DNA of 64,000 bases from Henriciella sp. (GTDB taxonomy: Bacteria > Pseudomonadota > Alphaproteobacteria > Caulobacterales > Hyphomonadaceae): the NCBI RefSeq assembly GCF_029937755.1, contig NZ_JAPYPG010000004.1:62001-126000 (forward strand), written 5' to 3'. A program made the translations under genes and the position numbers. Every line of letters starts with the position of its first letter. Position 1 is the stretch's first letter. Below the pieces are notes generated by a model that did not search any database, was not told the DNA's origin, and saw only the letters and a program-made list of their open reading frames with translations. Below are positions 8,612 through 17,819 of this stretch, piece by piece.

Positions 8612-8653
8612 ATGATCTTTGGCGTCTATAGCTATGGGTGTTCGGCTCGATGA
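8612..8653 (+). CDS. Possible 13-residue leader peptide coupled to the fucosidase gene
   Basis: ATG at 8612 follows an excellent ribosome site (GGGAGGAAATAAGG) and reads MIFGVYSYGCSAR, then TGA at 8651-8653. That stop overlaps the fucosidase ATG at 8650 as ATGA, while the fucosidase ATG itself has no good ribosome site. This suggests translational coupling. A simple alternative is that the strong site is a relic of a former start, or that there is a sequencing frameshift. Confidence 0.35.
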   Translation: MIFGVYSYGCSAR

Positions 8654-10077
8654 GCGGAACACAGGGCAAATTCGAACCAACCGCTGAAAGCCTCAGCCAG
8701 CATGATGTGCCTGAGTGGTTCAAGGATGCCAAATTTGGCATTTTCATTCACTGGGGGCCTGCCGCGATACCGGCATTTGCGCCGCATCAGATGCAGATCG
8801 ATCAGCTGGACACGACTGACGAGAAAGCCGGCTTTGCAAACACGCCCTATGCCGACTGGTACCAGAACACGATGCTTTTCGAAGACAGTCCGACGGCGAA
8901 ATTCCACCGCGAAACCTATGGCGAGGACTACCCGTACGAAAATTTCGGCGCGGCCTTCAATGAAGCGCTCGATGCCTGGGACCCGGCCTCATGGGCGAAA
9001 CTCTTCAAGCAGTCTGGCGCCCGCTATGTCGTCCTGGTGACAAAGCACCATGACGGGTTTGCCCTGTGGCCGAGCGACGTGAAGAATCCAAACAAGGACA
9101 ACTGGCATACGACCCGCGACGTGGTCGGCGAGCTGGCGGAGGCTGTGCGTGCTGAGGGGCTAAAGTTCGGCGTCTATTATTCAGGCGGTGTCGACTGGAC
9201 ATTCAAGCACAAGCGGATCGAGAGCTTCGCCGACTTCCTGACATCCATGCCGGGCAAGGACGAGAATTATATCGACTACGCGAATGCCCACTACAGAGAG
9301 CTGATCGAGCGCTACAAGCCTGACTATCTCTGGAACGACATCGCCTATCCGGCCGAGAAGGACTCGTTTGAGATACTCGCAAAGTACTACAATGAAGTGC
9401 CGGACGGCCTGACCAATGATCGCTGGATCACACCGGACGGATCGCTTGCCACGGATGCTTTCGACCGCCCCGAAGGCCTCACCGGCATCATTCCGCCAAA
9501 GCCCCCTGTCTGGGATGCCCGCACACCGGAATACGGCATGTTCGACCGCATCCTGCCATTCCAGTGGGAAACGACACGCGGCATGGGCCATTCCTTCGCC
9601 TATAACCGCAATGAGAGCGACGAGGACTATATCAGCCGGGATGGCATCGCTCACATGCTGGCAAGCTCGGCCTGCTTTAACGGAAACGTCCTTCTGAATG
9701 TCGGCCCGCGCGGCGACACGATCATCCCGCCAGGCCAGGCATCCCGGCTTGAAGCGGTTGGAAAATGGCTGGAGACGGCGGGTCCTGCGGTACAGGACAC
9801 CCGACCGCTCGCCATGCCGGAACCGACCGTCGCAGACGTGGCCATCGGGGCGACGCAAAACACCGAGGCTGGCAAGATCTATATTCATTTGCTCGGCGTG
9901 CCCGCCGTCACCGATGTAGAGATAGAGCTGCCTGACCAGATTGGCACCGTCACATCCGTCAACCAACTTGCGGGCGGCGTCAGCGACTGGACCGCCGAGG
10001 ATGGAACCCTGCGGGTCATTGTGCCCGAATGGTCCGACACGGCCGTGCAGATCCTGGCTCTGGACGTATCTGCGTGA
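8650..10077 (+). CDS. Alpha-L-fucosidase, GH29
   Basis: A 475-residue enzyme. The N-terminus VPEWFKDAKFGIFIHWGP is a hallmark of GH29, followed by VVLVTKHHDGFALWPS. The probable nucleophile is the Asp in YLWNDIAYP (residue 230 from this ATG), and the tail carries a small beta domain. There is no signal peptide, so it acts in the cytoplasm on imported fucosides and releases L-fucose. An in-frame GTG at 8638 is an alternative start; ATG at 8650 is preferred because it overlaps the short upstream reading frame's stop. It heads a tight operon running to 15891. Confidence 0.93.
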   Translation: MSGTQGKFEPTAESLSQHDVPEWFKDAKFGIFIHWGPAAIPAFAPHQMQIDQLDTTDEKAGFANTPYADWYQNTMLFEDSPTAKFHRETYGEDYPYENFGAAFNEALDAWDPASWAKLFKQSGARYVVLVTKHHDGFALWPSDVKNPNKDNWHTTRDVVGELAEAVRAEGLKFGVYYSGGVDWTFKHKRIESFADFLTSMPGKDENYIDYANAHYRELIERYKPDYLWNDIAYPAEKDSFEILAKYYNEVPDGLTNDRWITPDGSLATDAFDRPEGLTGIIPPKPPVWDARTPEYGMFDRILPFQWETTRGMGHSFAYNRNESDEDYISRDGIAHMLASSACFNGNVLLNVGPRGDTIIPPGQASRLEAVGKWLETAGPAVQDTRPLAMPEPTVADVAIGATQNTEAGKIYIHLLGVPAVTDVEIELPDQIGTVTSVNQLAGGVSDWTAEDGTLRVIVPEWSDTAVQILALDVSA

Positions 10078-11375
10078 TTACCGGAATCGACGCGCGCGAT
10101 ATCCGCTTCCCGACATCACGGGACAGCCATGGATCGGACGCGATGAATCCTGATCCGGACTATTCGTGCGCTTATGCGTCAATCGAAATGAGCGGCGGTG
10201 ACCCCACCGGTCATGGTCTTACATTCACGATTGGACGCGGCAACGATTTGTGTGTTGCTGCGATCAAGGGTCTGGGAGTTCACCTAGTCGGACGTGAGCT
10301 TGACGAATTCGAGGAAGACCTCGGGCTCGCCTCGCGGCTCTTGCTGAATGACAGCCAATATCGTTGGCTTGGTCCCGAAAAGGGCGTGGTCCATCTAGCC
10401 GCGGCCGCCCTGATCAATGCCGTCTGGGATGCCCTCGCCAAACGCGCAGGCAAACCGCTCTGGCGCTATGTCAGCGACCTTTCGCCAGCGAAATTTCTCT
10501 CGGCGATCGATTTCCGCCATATCCGCGACTACCTGCCTGAAGCGGCCGCGCTGGAGCGTCTGGAGTCTCAGTACGCTGGCCGCGCTGACCGGATTGAGCG
10601 CCTCATGAAAGATGGCTATCCGGCCTATACGACTTCCGCCGGCTGGATCGGGTACAGCGACACTGAAATCGTGCGCAAGCTGAAAGCGGCACATGCCGAA
10701 GGCTGGCGGCATTTCAAGATCAAGGTTGGCGGTGATCTACGCCAGGATGTCGAGCGTTGCGCGCTCTTCCGCAACACGCTCGGCGATGATGTCAGGCTGA
10801 GTGTCGATGCCAATCAGGTCTGGGATGTGGCCGACGCAGTCACCGCCTCCAGGGCGATGGCGCCTTACGACATTTACTGGATCGAAGAACCGACAAGCCC
10901 TGACGATGTTATCGGGCACAAGGCGATCGCTGAACAGATCGCGCCCCTGAAACTCGCGACCGGTGAACACGCCCACAACAAGGTCATGTTCAAACAGTTC
11001 CTGCAGGTGGAGGCCATCGGCTTCTGCCAGATAGACGCCTGCCGGCTGGCTGGCGTGAATGAGGTGCTGGCCGTCATGATGATGGCGGACAAGGCCGGCA
11101 TCCCGGTCTGCCCCCATGCCGGAGGGGTCGGGCTCTGCGAATATGTGCAGCACCTATCAATGATCGATTATGTTTGCATTTCAGGCACCATGGACGACCG
11201 CGTCATCGAGCATGCCGCGCATCTTCATGAGCATTTCCTCAATCCGATCGAAATCAGGAATGGCCGCTACATCGCGCCGACCAAGTCTGGCTATTCAATA
11301 GACATGTATCCGAAAAGCCTGGCCGATCACGAATTTCCGAATGGTGTGGTCTGGGCGGAGGAGGCTCACCCGTGA
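10074..11375 (+). CDS. L-fuconate dehydratase (enolase superfamily)
   Basis: A 433-residue enzyme of the mandelate-racemase subgroup. Visible elements are the KIKVGGD Lys motif, metal ligands in SVDANQVWD, YWIEEPTSPDD and LATGEHAHN, and the catalytic His in VCPHAGGVGL. It dehydrates L-fuconate to 2-keto-3-deoxy-L-fuconate. The GTG at 10074 overlaps the fucosidase stop (GTGA) and gives the family's usual N-terminus (ITGIDARDIRFP, an N-terminal capping segment). Translational coupling with its neighbours is likely. Confidence 0.93.
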   Translation: MITGIDARDIRFPTSRDSHGSDAMNPDPDYSCAYASIEMSGGDPTGHGLTFTIGRGNDLCVAAIKGLGVHLVGRELDEFEEDLGLASRLLLNDSQYRWLGPEKGVVHLAAAALINAVWDALAKRAGKPLWRYVSDLSPAKFLSAIDFRHIRDYLPEAAALERLESQYAGRADRIERLMKDGYPAYTTSAGWIGYSDTEIVRKLKAAHAEGWRHFKIKVGGDLRQDVERCALFRNTLGDDVRLSVDANQVWDVADAVTASRAMAPYDIYWIEEPTSPDDVIGHKAIAEQIAPLKLATGEHAHNKVMFKQFLQVEAIGFCQIDACRLAGVNEVLAVMMMADKAGIPVCPHAGGVGLCEYVQHLSMIDYVCISGTMDDRVIEHAAHLHEHFLNPIEIRNGRYIAPTKSGYSIDMYPKSLADHEFPNGVVWAEEAHP

Positions 11376-12376
11376 CACTTCATATGGAGACCGCCGAAAC
11401 TGGTAAGCTGCCGCGCTTTGGCCTCGGCGCGGCCGGGCTCGGCAATCTCTATAGTGAAATCTCTGAAGCCGAGGCGATGGATACGCTACTGGCGGCCCGT
11501 GACGCCGGGCTCGACCTTATCGACACCTCGCCCTTCTACGGACATGGGCTTAGCGAGCGGCGAATAGGTGACTGCCTCGCGCAGACAGGCTGGCGGCCTG
11601 CCCTCTCGACCAAGGTTGGCCGCGTCCTCGAGCCTGCGGGAGACAGCCCCGTCCCAGATAACGGCTTTGCATCCCCTGCCCCCTTCATCCCCCGCTTTGA
11701 CTATTCGGCGGGCGGCATCCGGCGCGCCTTTGCAGGCAGCAGGTCACGGCTCGGCGTCGATCGTGTGAACACTCTCCTGCTGCACGATATCGGGCGCGTG
11801 ACCCATTGTGAGGCCCATGAGGAAATCCTGTTGCAAGCGCTCCGGGAAGCCCTGCCGGAAATGGCCGCCATGAAGGCCGAGGGGCTGACGGCCCGCATTG
11901 GCCTCGGCGTCAATGAGATCGAAATCTGCCAGGAGGTGATCGGCCAGTTTGACCTCGACATTCTTCTCATCGCAGGCCGCTACACGCTACTGGAACATGA
12001 GGCGTCGCTAAACTTCCTCGATACCTGCCACGACCGCGGAATCCACGTGATGATTGGGGGAGCATTCAATTCAGGCCTGCTCGCCGCAGCGGCGGGGCAG
12101 CCTCTTCACTACGATTATGACAAAGCACCGGACTGGGCCGTCGAGAAGACCGCCCGGCTTCGTCAGATCTGCGCCCGATTTGAGGTTCCGCTGCCCGCCG
12201 CAGCGCTGCAGTTCTGCGCCGCTCATCCGGCCGTGGCGACTGTTCTCGCAGGTGGTCGAACCAGCAAGGAGGTTCGCCAGACCGCAGACTGGACGCGAAC
12301 GAAAATCGATCCGGACCTCTGGGCCGCCCTTCAGGGTGACGGCCTGATTTCCGAGAATGCGCCGGTGCCTGCATGA
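11372..12376 (+). CDS. Aldo/keto reductase, probable L-fucose 1-dehydrogenase
   Basis: A 334-residue protein of the D-threo-aldose/L-fucose/galactose dehydrogenase group. Catalytic residues are visible in DLIDTSPFYGHGLSE (Asp, Tyr), LSTKVGR (Lys) and LLHDIGR (His). It oxidises L-fucose to L-fucono-lactone with NAD(P). The GTG start at 11372 overlaps the preceding stop as GTGA. It lies between the dehydratase and the lactonase, which fits the pathway. Among AKRs, the position and the N-terminus FGLGAAGLGNLY argue for this sugar dehydrogenase group. Confidence 0.88.
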   Translation: MTLHMETAETGKLPRFGLGAAGLGNLYSEISEAEAMDTLLAARDAGLDLIDTSPFYGHGLSERRIGDCLAQTGWRPALSTKVGRVLEPAGDSPVPDNGFASPAPFIPRFDYSAGGIRRAFAGSRSRLGVDRVNTLLLHDIGRVTHCEAHEEILLQALREALPEMAAMKAEGLTARIGLGVNEIEICQEVIGQFDLDILLIAGRYTLLEHEASLNFLDTCHDRGIHVMIGGAFNSGLLAAAAGQPLHYDYDKAPDWAVEKTARLRQICARFEVPLPAAALQFCAAHPAVATVLAGGRTSKEVRQTADWTRTKIDPDLWAALQGDGLISENAPVPA

Positions 12377-13230
12377 TGGCGAAGCTGGATGCCCATATGC
12401 ACGTCTGGACGCTGGCTCGCGGGGACTATACTTGGCTCACGCCCGCGTTCTCTGAGATCTACAGGGATTTCAGCATAGACGATGCCTGGCCGGAGGCGCA
12501 GCAAGCAGGCGTCCAAAGTTGCATCCTGGTACAAGCCGCCGCGAGCGCTGCGGAAACCGACTTTCTTCTTTCCCTGAAAGCGGCGGACGAGCGAGTGGCG
12601 AGCGTTGTCGGCTGGATCGACTTTCAGGCTGAGACGGCCGCTGAAGAGGTAAGGCGGCACGCCGCACAAGACGGCCTGGTCGGTATCAGGCCGATGATTG
12701 CCGACCTTCCTGATCCCAACTGGATCCTGCAGGAGGCATGCGCTCCCGCTCTCAAAGCCATGAGCGACACCGGTCTTGTTTTTGACGGTCACGCCCGACC
12801 CGACCTGATTCGTGTGATGACCACGCTGGCGCAGCGCTATCCAGACCTCAGCATCGTGGTCAATCACGCTGGAAAGCCGCCGATCGCCAGCGGCAATCTT
12901 GGTGATTGGCGGGTTGATATAAAGGCACTTTCCGCCTGCCCGAACGTTTCAACGAAACTGTCAGGTCTGCTTACCGAAGCCGGCGCGCGCACCGACGACG
13001 GATCGATCGAGGGTGTCGTCAGTCACATAGCCAGTTGCTTCGGGCACGACCGTGTCCTCTGGGGCAGCGACTGGCCCGTGCTGACCATGGCTGGAAGCTA
13101 TGCCGATTGGGCAGCGCAGAGCGAACGGCTCATCACGCAGTATTTTACCGGACACGAAGTCGCTGTCTGGCGAGCGAATGCAGAGCGGATTTACCTTGAA
13201 AATTCAGGAGGCCAGCGTGGGCAGGCTTGA
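12373..13230 (+). CDS. L-fuconolactonase (amidohydrolase-2 family)
   Basis: A 285-residue TIM-barrel hydrolase. The metal-binding start is DAHMHVW, the first catalytic-face His motif is followed by VVNHAGKPP, and the distal Asp lies in LWGSDWPV. It opens L-fucono-1,4- or 1,5-lactone to L-fuconate. It overlaps the dehydrogenase by four bases (ATGA) and overlaps the next gene by 14 bases. The family is also used for other sugar lactones and 2-pyrone-4,6-dicarboxylate; the operon makes fuconolactone the clear choice. Confidence 0.9.
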   Translation: MMAKLDAHMHVWTLARGDYTWLTPAFSEIYRDFSIDDAWPEAQQAGVQSCILVQAAASAAETDFLLSLKAADERVASVVGWIDFQAETAAEEVRRHAAQDGLVGIRPMIADLPDPNWILQEACAPALKAMSDTGLVFDGHARPDLIRVMTTLAQRYPDLSIVVNHAGKPPIASGNLGDWRVDIKALSACPNVSTKLSGLLTEAGARTDDGSIEGVVSHIASCFGHDRVLWGSDWPVLTMAGSYADWAAQSERLITQYFTGHEVAVWRANAERIYLENSGGQRGQA

Positions 13231-13954
13231 CGGCAAGACCGCTTTGATCACCGCCGCTGGCGCCGGAATTGGCCGGGTCTCCGCGATCGCGTTCGCGCGG
13301 GAGAATGCGCGGGTCATCGCCACCGATATCGATCCGGCCGCTTTGCAGACGCTCGCTGATACGGCCAATATCGAGACACATCTTCTGGACGTGACCGACA
13401 GCGCCGCCATCGCCGATCTGATCGATGGCCAGCAAGGTCTGGATATTCTGTTCAACGTCGCAGGATGGGTGCATCACGGGACAATCGAAGACTGCAGCCG
13501 GGAGGACTGGGACAAATCTCTCCTGATCAATCTGACGTCGATGTACGAGATGTCTCGCGCCGTCCTTCCGGGGATGGTGCGGCGGGGCAGTGGCGTGATC
13601 CTCAATATGAGCTCTGTGGCGTCGAGCGTCACCGGCGCGCCGAACCGGTTTGCCTATGGCGTCACCAAAGCCGGCGTCATCGGCCTCACCAAGGCGATCG
13701 CGGCTGACTATGTCGGCCAGAATGTCAGATGCAATGTAATCTGCCCCGGCACGGTCGACAGCCCGTCCTTGCAGGGCCGGATGCGCGCTCAGGGTGACTA
13801 TGAAACGGCTCGCCAGGCCTTTGTCGCACGCCAGCCCATGGGCCGGCTCGGCACACCGGAAGAGATTGCAGAACTCGCCGTTTATCTCGTGTCCGAGGAA
13901 TCCGCTTTCACGACCGGCGCGGTTCATGTCGTCGACGGTGGTTGGACCAATTAG
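13217..13954 (+). CDS. SDR-family 2-keto-3-deoxy-L-fuconate dehydrogenase
   Basis: A 245-residue classical short-chain dehydrogenase. The cofactor motif is TAAGAGIG, the structural NNAG equivalent is NVAG, and the catalytic Ser and YxxxK are in NMSSVASS and AYGVTKAG. The GTG at 13217 has a ribosome site (AGGAGG at 13206) and removes a 39-residue extension that would overlap the lactonase gene. It oxidises 2-keto-3-deoxy-L-fuconate to 2,4-diketo-3-deoxy-L-fuconate, the substrate of the next enzyme. Confidence 0.9.
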   Translation: MGRLDGKTALITAAGAGIGRVSAIAFARENARVIATDIDPAALQTLADTANIETHLLDVTDSAAIADLIDGQQGLDILFNVAGWVHHGTIEDCSREDWDKSLLINLTSMYEMSRAVLPGMVRRGSGVILNMSSVASSVTGAPNRFAYGVTKAGVIGLTKAIAADYVGQNVRCNVICPGTVDSPSLQGRMRAQGDYETARQAFVARQPMGRLGTPEEIAELAVYLVSEESAFTTGAVHVVDGGWTN

Positions 13955-13966
13955 GGAGATGTCGCA

Positions 13967-14809
13967 ATGAAGCTTCTGAGGGTTGGTCCAGACGGGCATG
14001 AACGACCGGGCATTATCGACCAGAATGGTGACATTCGCGATGTCAGCGATCTGATCGATGACTGGGATGGCCCGGCGCTCGATGATGTGGTGCTGAACGA
14101 ACTTCGCAAGGTCGATCTGACCACCCTGCCCCGCATGGATCCGGGCGACCGTATCGGGCCGTGCGTGGCCGGCGTTGGAAAATTCGTCTGCATCGGCCTC
14201 AACTATGCTGACCACGCAGCTGAAACCGGCGCCGACGTGCCAACCGAGCCGGTCATCTTCTTCAAGGCGACAAGCGCCATTTGTGGCCCGAACGACAAGC
14301 TTGAAATCCCCCGCCGATCGGAAAAGACCGACTGGGAAGTCGAACTCGGCGTCGTTATCGGTAAGCACGCGAAATATGTGAGCGAGGCCGACGCTCTCGA
14401 CCATGTTGCCGGCTATTGCATCGTCCATGATGTATCTGAGCGCGCCTTCCAGCTGGAAGGCACCGGCCAATGGGTGAAGGGCAAGAGCGCTGACAAGTTC
14501 GGACCGATCGGTCCGTGGCTCATCACACGCGATGAAGTCGAGAACCCGCAGAACCTCTCCATGTGGCTCGACGTGAACGGGGAAAAGATGCAGCGCGGAT
14601 CGACCGCGACCATGGTCTTTGGTGTGGCACACCTCATAAGCTATCTTTCACAGCATATGAGCCTGCAGCCGGGCGATATCATCTCGACAGGCACGCCGCC
14701 CGGCGTCGGACTGTCGATGACGCCTCAGCGTTTTCTTCGCGCCGGCGACGTCGTGACCCTTGGCATCGAGGGTATGGGGACACAGCGACAGGTCTGCATC
14801 AACGCCTAG
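13967..14809 (+). CDS. FAH-family 2,4-diketo-3-deoxy-L-fuconate hydrolase
   Basis: A 280-residue fumarylacetoacetate-hydrolase-fold enzyme. The metal ligands are seen in KTDWEVELGVVIG (E-x-E) and IVHDVSERAFQ (Asp). The N-terminus MKLLRVGPDG and the sequence IGLNYADHAAE are typical of the bacterial sugar-acid branch. It cleaves the diketo acid to pyruvate and L-lactate, ending the oxidative fucose route. It has a good ribosome site (GGGAGATGTCGC) and follows the SDR by 12 bp. Confidence 0.92.
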   Translation: MKLLRVGPDGHERPGIIDQNGDIRDVSDLIDDWDGPALDDVVLNELRKVDLTTLPRMDPGDRIGPCVAGVGKFVCIGLNYADHAAETGADVPTEPVIFFKATSAICGPNDKLEIPRRSEKTDWEVELGVVIGKHAKYVSEADALDHVAGYCIVHDVSERAFQLEGTGQWVKGKSADKFGPIGPWLITRDEVENPQNLSMWLDVNGEKMQRGSTATMVFGVAHLISYLSQHMSLQPGDIISTGTPPGVGLSMTPQRFLRAGDVVTLGIEGMGTQRQVCINA

Positions 14810-14835
14810 AACGGCCGTAAAAAGAGGGACAGGAA

Positions 14836-15891
14836 ATGGATATGGAAGAGATGAAATCGGAGTTTCTCGAAGCGCTTGAAGCGCCTTTGCAGCCGGACGC
14901 CCTGAAGGCTGCAGCAGCCCGCTGTGCGTCGTCGGCCAATGCATCTGACAAGGCCGACCGGCTGGCCATCGCCGCAACGCTGGCCCATGTCGCCTTCCTG
15001 GCACAAGACCGGATTGCCGAAACATATGATGCCCTGGCCGCCGGATGGACCAGCACGCCTGTAGATGCCGCGCCGATCGATCCTTTCGACCGTCCGGCCG
15101 AGCCCTCTCCAGACGGTCTGTGGGACGCGTACTGGGAGGTTGTCGAGGACGGCAAGGCCGGCAAGCTGGACGCCCTGTCGATCACGGCGCGCACGGCCGA
15201 GCTTGGCAAGTTCATGACGCCCCAGACCCTGGACCGGATTGCCGAATATGCGAGCAGGTTCGAAGGCGTCGATGAAGCAGCAGCGGGGCCCATGCCGGAG
15301 CTGATCACGCTCGAGACGCTGGCCGCCTGTCCGCAAGGATCGCTTGGCCGGCAATTTCATGACCTGATCATTGATAACAAGTTCGATCTGGAAGTGCTGG
15401 ACCGGGACGCGATCGGGCTGGCCGACCTGCCGCAGCCGCTTGCCTATCTCAATACGCGGATGCTCCAGGCGCATGACCTCTGGCACATTACCGGTGGCTA
15501 TGAGACGACCGCCCTGCACGAGATCGCCATTTCGGCCTTCCAGATGGCGCAGTTCGGCCACAACTACTCAGCGCAGTTTCTCTCGATCACCGCAGTCCTG
15601 GGGGCCGATGCGCCCGGGCCGGGCTACAGCGTTCTTATGGATACGATCACCAGTGCATGGGTGCATGGCCGACAATCGCCAGCCCTCATCCTTATTCCCT
15701 GGGAAGACATCTGGCATCAGCCAGTCGAAACAATTCGGGATAAATACGGCCTAAACCGCTATGAGAGTCCGCACCCACCCGCTCTCATCGAACGCGGGCA
15801 GGCAATAACGCAGAAGCTGGAAGTCGTTAAAGGTTTTTTCCAGCGTCTTGGCCACGGTCTTTCTCGGGCCTTCCTAGGCAAAACCGCCTGA
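14836..15891 (+). CDS. Coq4-family protein at the 3' end of the fucose operon
   Basis: A 351-residue protein. The Coq4 signature H-D-x-x-H-x11-E is exact: H213, D214, H217 and E229 in HDLWHITGGYETTALHE. The following helix (AISAFQMAQFGHNYSAQFL) also fits. Coq4 binds a divalent metal and takes part in ubiquinone biosynthesis. This copy is longer than usual because of an N-terminal extension of about 150 residues. It lies 26 bp after the hydrolase, in the same operon. Its stop codon abuts the IS6 relic, and the final codons may already be IS-derived. A role in coupling fucose oxidation to quinone is speculation. Confidence 0.8.
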   Translation: MDMEEMKSEFLEALEAPLQPDALKAAAARCASSANASDKADRLAIAATLAHVAFLAQDRIAETYDALAAGWTSTPVDAAPIDPFDRPAEPSPDGLWDAYWEVVEDGKAGKLDALSITARTAELGKFMTPQTLDRIAEYASRFEGVDEAAAGPMPELITLETLAACPQGSLGRQFHDLIIDNKFDLEVLDRDAIGLADLPQPLAYLNTRMLQAHDLWHITGGYETTALHEIAISAFQMAQFGHNYSAQFLSITAVLGADAPGPGYSVLMDTITSAWVHGRQSPALILIPWEDIWHQPVETIRDKYGLNRYESPHPPALIERGQAITQKLEVVKGFFQRLGHGLSRAFLGKTA

Positions 15892-15892
15892 A

Positions 15893-16078
15893 CGAGGGAT
15901 CGAAATCGCCTACGGGATAGTCCGATATTGGTAGAACCGGTTTGATCCTGTGTTTGCAAGCAAAATCAAAAATCGCTTCAAGCAAAACCGGGACGCGGCA
16001 ATCCTCAATTAGCGTCAGCTTTTCGTGGTCTAAAGGCACCGGTTCGCCGGAAGCAGAGACGAGTTTGCATTCGTCTTA
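15893..16078 (+). mobile_element. Decayed IS6-family element, internally deleted
   Basis: One frame from 15893 reads RGIEIAYGIVRYW, stop, NRFDPVFASKIKNR and then directly FKQNRDAAILN, stop, RQLFVV. This matches residues 40-66 and then 218-234 of the intact transposase at 1258, so about 450 bp are missing internally and two in-frame stops have accumulated. It is followed by the same tail hairpin as the intact copy (16059-16078) and by about 90 bp more of recognisable similarity to 2015-2100. It has the same orientation as the intact element. Confidence 0.85.
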
Positions 16079-16172
16079 CAAGACCGCCACGCAGTCCCTG
16101 ATTTAAAGACCAGACCCGGGAATTCCCCAAATTGCGCGCTACTGGCGGGCTTCTTCATAATCGGGGAGTCTA
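16052..16172 (+). repeat. IS6 tail repeat, copy B
   Basis: AGCAGAGACGAGTTTGCATTCGTCT hairpin region followed by GACCGCCACGCAG, a degenerate stem and GGCGGGCTTCTTCATAATC, aligned to 1981-2100 throughout. It follows the decayed transposase. The rest of the stretch to 16320 shows nothing I can assign. Confidence 0.7.
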
Positions 16173-16319
16173 CGCTCCCGGTTTTTCCTGCTCTTCCCGC
16201 AATTTTCGCCAGTAGCCTCTAGCCGGAGTGTCCGAAGAACAAAGAATGAGCCCCCGGAACCGATACCCCTACTCTTTGTGGCATGATCACGTCACCGCTC
16301 CGAAGCCGCATTCAGATGA

Positions 16320-17819
16320 TCAGCGAATGGGCTTGTAGGCTCCGGCTTGATCCATCTCATAGAAATGGACTTCGCCCTGGTCACCGTCATCGTTAATATC
16401 AGTGCGGCTCGCCGAGCTAGCACTCACGATGGACAAGACCGGCGCATCAGGATCGTCGGTGACATAGCGCGTAAAGCCAGTGCTTCTGAAGGAGCTATTC
16501 AAGCCTGCAAGGATTCTCCCCTCAAACAACAAGAATACGCGATCGCCTTCATGCCATGACTTGCTTTCAAGGCGTACGAAGTTTGAGAAGGATTTCTGTT
16601 GCTGAACAATGTCCTGGTAGGCGGGCATTTGCTGACTGTACGTCTGGGTCGTCAGAAAGGCTGTGATCGCCAATAAAAGATAGGCGCCACGCTTTGATAC
16701 TGTGAAGTAAACCAGCAGATAGCTGCTGGTGCACAAGAAGATCATATGTGGAAAATAGTGCCACAGGTGAGAGCTTCTGAGAGCAGTGTACGGTCCAATT
16801 GAAAGCACAGCGCATACACTCATGAAAAATGTAAAGCTAAGAGGCAGTCTTAGTCCTCCCCAGTCAAGGCTCCCGCGAAGAAGTCTCAGACCGGTGGCGA
16901 TATACATGACCAGCATGATGCAAATAAACCCGATCGACACCCACAGGGATGATTGCCGTGTCAGTTGTCCCGTGTTGATCATGGGGTCCCAAAAGCTGGA
17001 AATGGACCTGTTTATGATGCTCAAGCCATTCAGGACCATCGAGCCGAGATCGTAATTTACCCTCCCTGGCATTGCTTCGTACGGGCTGGTGTAGGTCAGA
17101 AGTATCCAGACCGCCTGTGCCACTACGAGAGCTCCACTCAACAAGAAAAGCACTCGACCAATCGAGGTCTCATAGGCCTTGGAGTAGAAGAACAGCCAAG
17201 CGAGGGCTGCAAGCGATAAAAGGAAACCGACCTCAACGAACACCGCCGAAAGAAGAAGAAATGTTGTGGTCAAGGCGACCAGCAATATCGCTTTTCTCGG
17301 CTTGTCGTCGAAACCGATGTACGTGCCGGTTAGCAACGCCGCGAAGAACAACCCAAAATAGACGATGTTGTACGATCCGTTGGTGAACAATACGAGCACA
17401 GGCGAAAAAGGCGTGATGAACGCGAAAACAGCCGTCAGAATGCTGAAGGCCCGGTTCCTGGTCACTCGGTAGAGGAGAAGTGCAAAGAGTGCACACGTGA
17501 TCGCGAAAAAGCCGAGATAGATGATCCGCAACATGAAGATGTCACCGGACATCTCGGCGAGAAACCGGTAGAGTTTCAGGCCCGGTGACCTGTCGAAATC
17601 AACAGCCTGAAACGCCGGAAGAAAATCGCCCAGATCATTGAACGCTCTTCCGTGAATGGCTCTTTCAAACATGAAGGCGTCGTCGAGGACGAAGGCTTTT
17701 GAAAATATAACCTTCCATTTGAAGGCGATTTCAAACAGCAGCAATCCAACGGCCGCCCCGCCCGCAACCAACAAGCGATTGCGCGAGTGACGCTTGCTCT
17801 CGTCTACGCCGGTGCTCAT
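16320..17819 (-). CDS. Polytopic membrane protein, possibly GT-C-type glycosyltransferase
   Basis: A 499-residue protein with a short cytoplasmic N-terminus and roughly ten to eleven hydrophobic segments. The first extracytoplasmic loop has an acidic pair, FVLDDAFMFERAI, reminiscent of the catalytic loop of GT-C lipid-sugar transferases, but no family signature is certain. The C-terminal 90 residues are soluble. It is the last gene of the minus-strand polysaccharide operon, 165 bp after the aminotransferase. Base composition is clearly lower in GC than in the fucose module. I do not recognise it beyond this. Confidence 0.65.
   Translation of the reverse strand: MSTGVDESKRHSRNRLLVAGGAAVGLLLFEIAFKWKVIFSKAFVLDDAFMFERAIHGRAFNDLGDFLPAFQAVDFDRSPGLKLYRFLAEMSGDIFMLRIIYLGFFAITCALFALLLYRVTRNRAFSILTAVFAFITPFSPVLVLFTNGSYNIVYFGLFFAALLTGTYIGFDDKPRKAILLVALTTTFLLLSAVFVEVGFLLSLAALAWLFFYSKAYETSIGRVLFLLSGALVVAQAVWILLTYTSPYEAMPGRVNYDLGSMVLNGLSIINRSISSFWDPMINTGQLTRQSSLWVSIGFICIMLVMYIATGLRLLRGSLDWGGLRLPLSFTFFMSVCAVLSIGPYTALRSSHLWHYFPHMIFLCTSSYLLVYFTVSKRGAYLLLAITAFLTTQTYSQQMPAYQDIVQQQKSFSNFVRLESKSWHEGDRVFLLFEGRILAGLNSSFRSTGFTRYVTDDPDAPVLSIVSASSASRTDINDDGDQGEVHFYEMDQAGAYKPIR

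Noticed and set aside
13145-14632. 495-codon open frame on the minus strand
   Set aside because: It lies opposite the SDR and hydrolase genes, which have clear families, operon structure and ribosome sites. Long antisense frames are common in GC-rich DNA.
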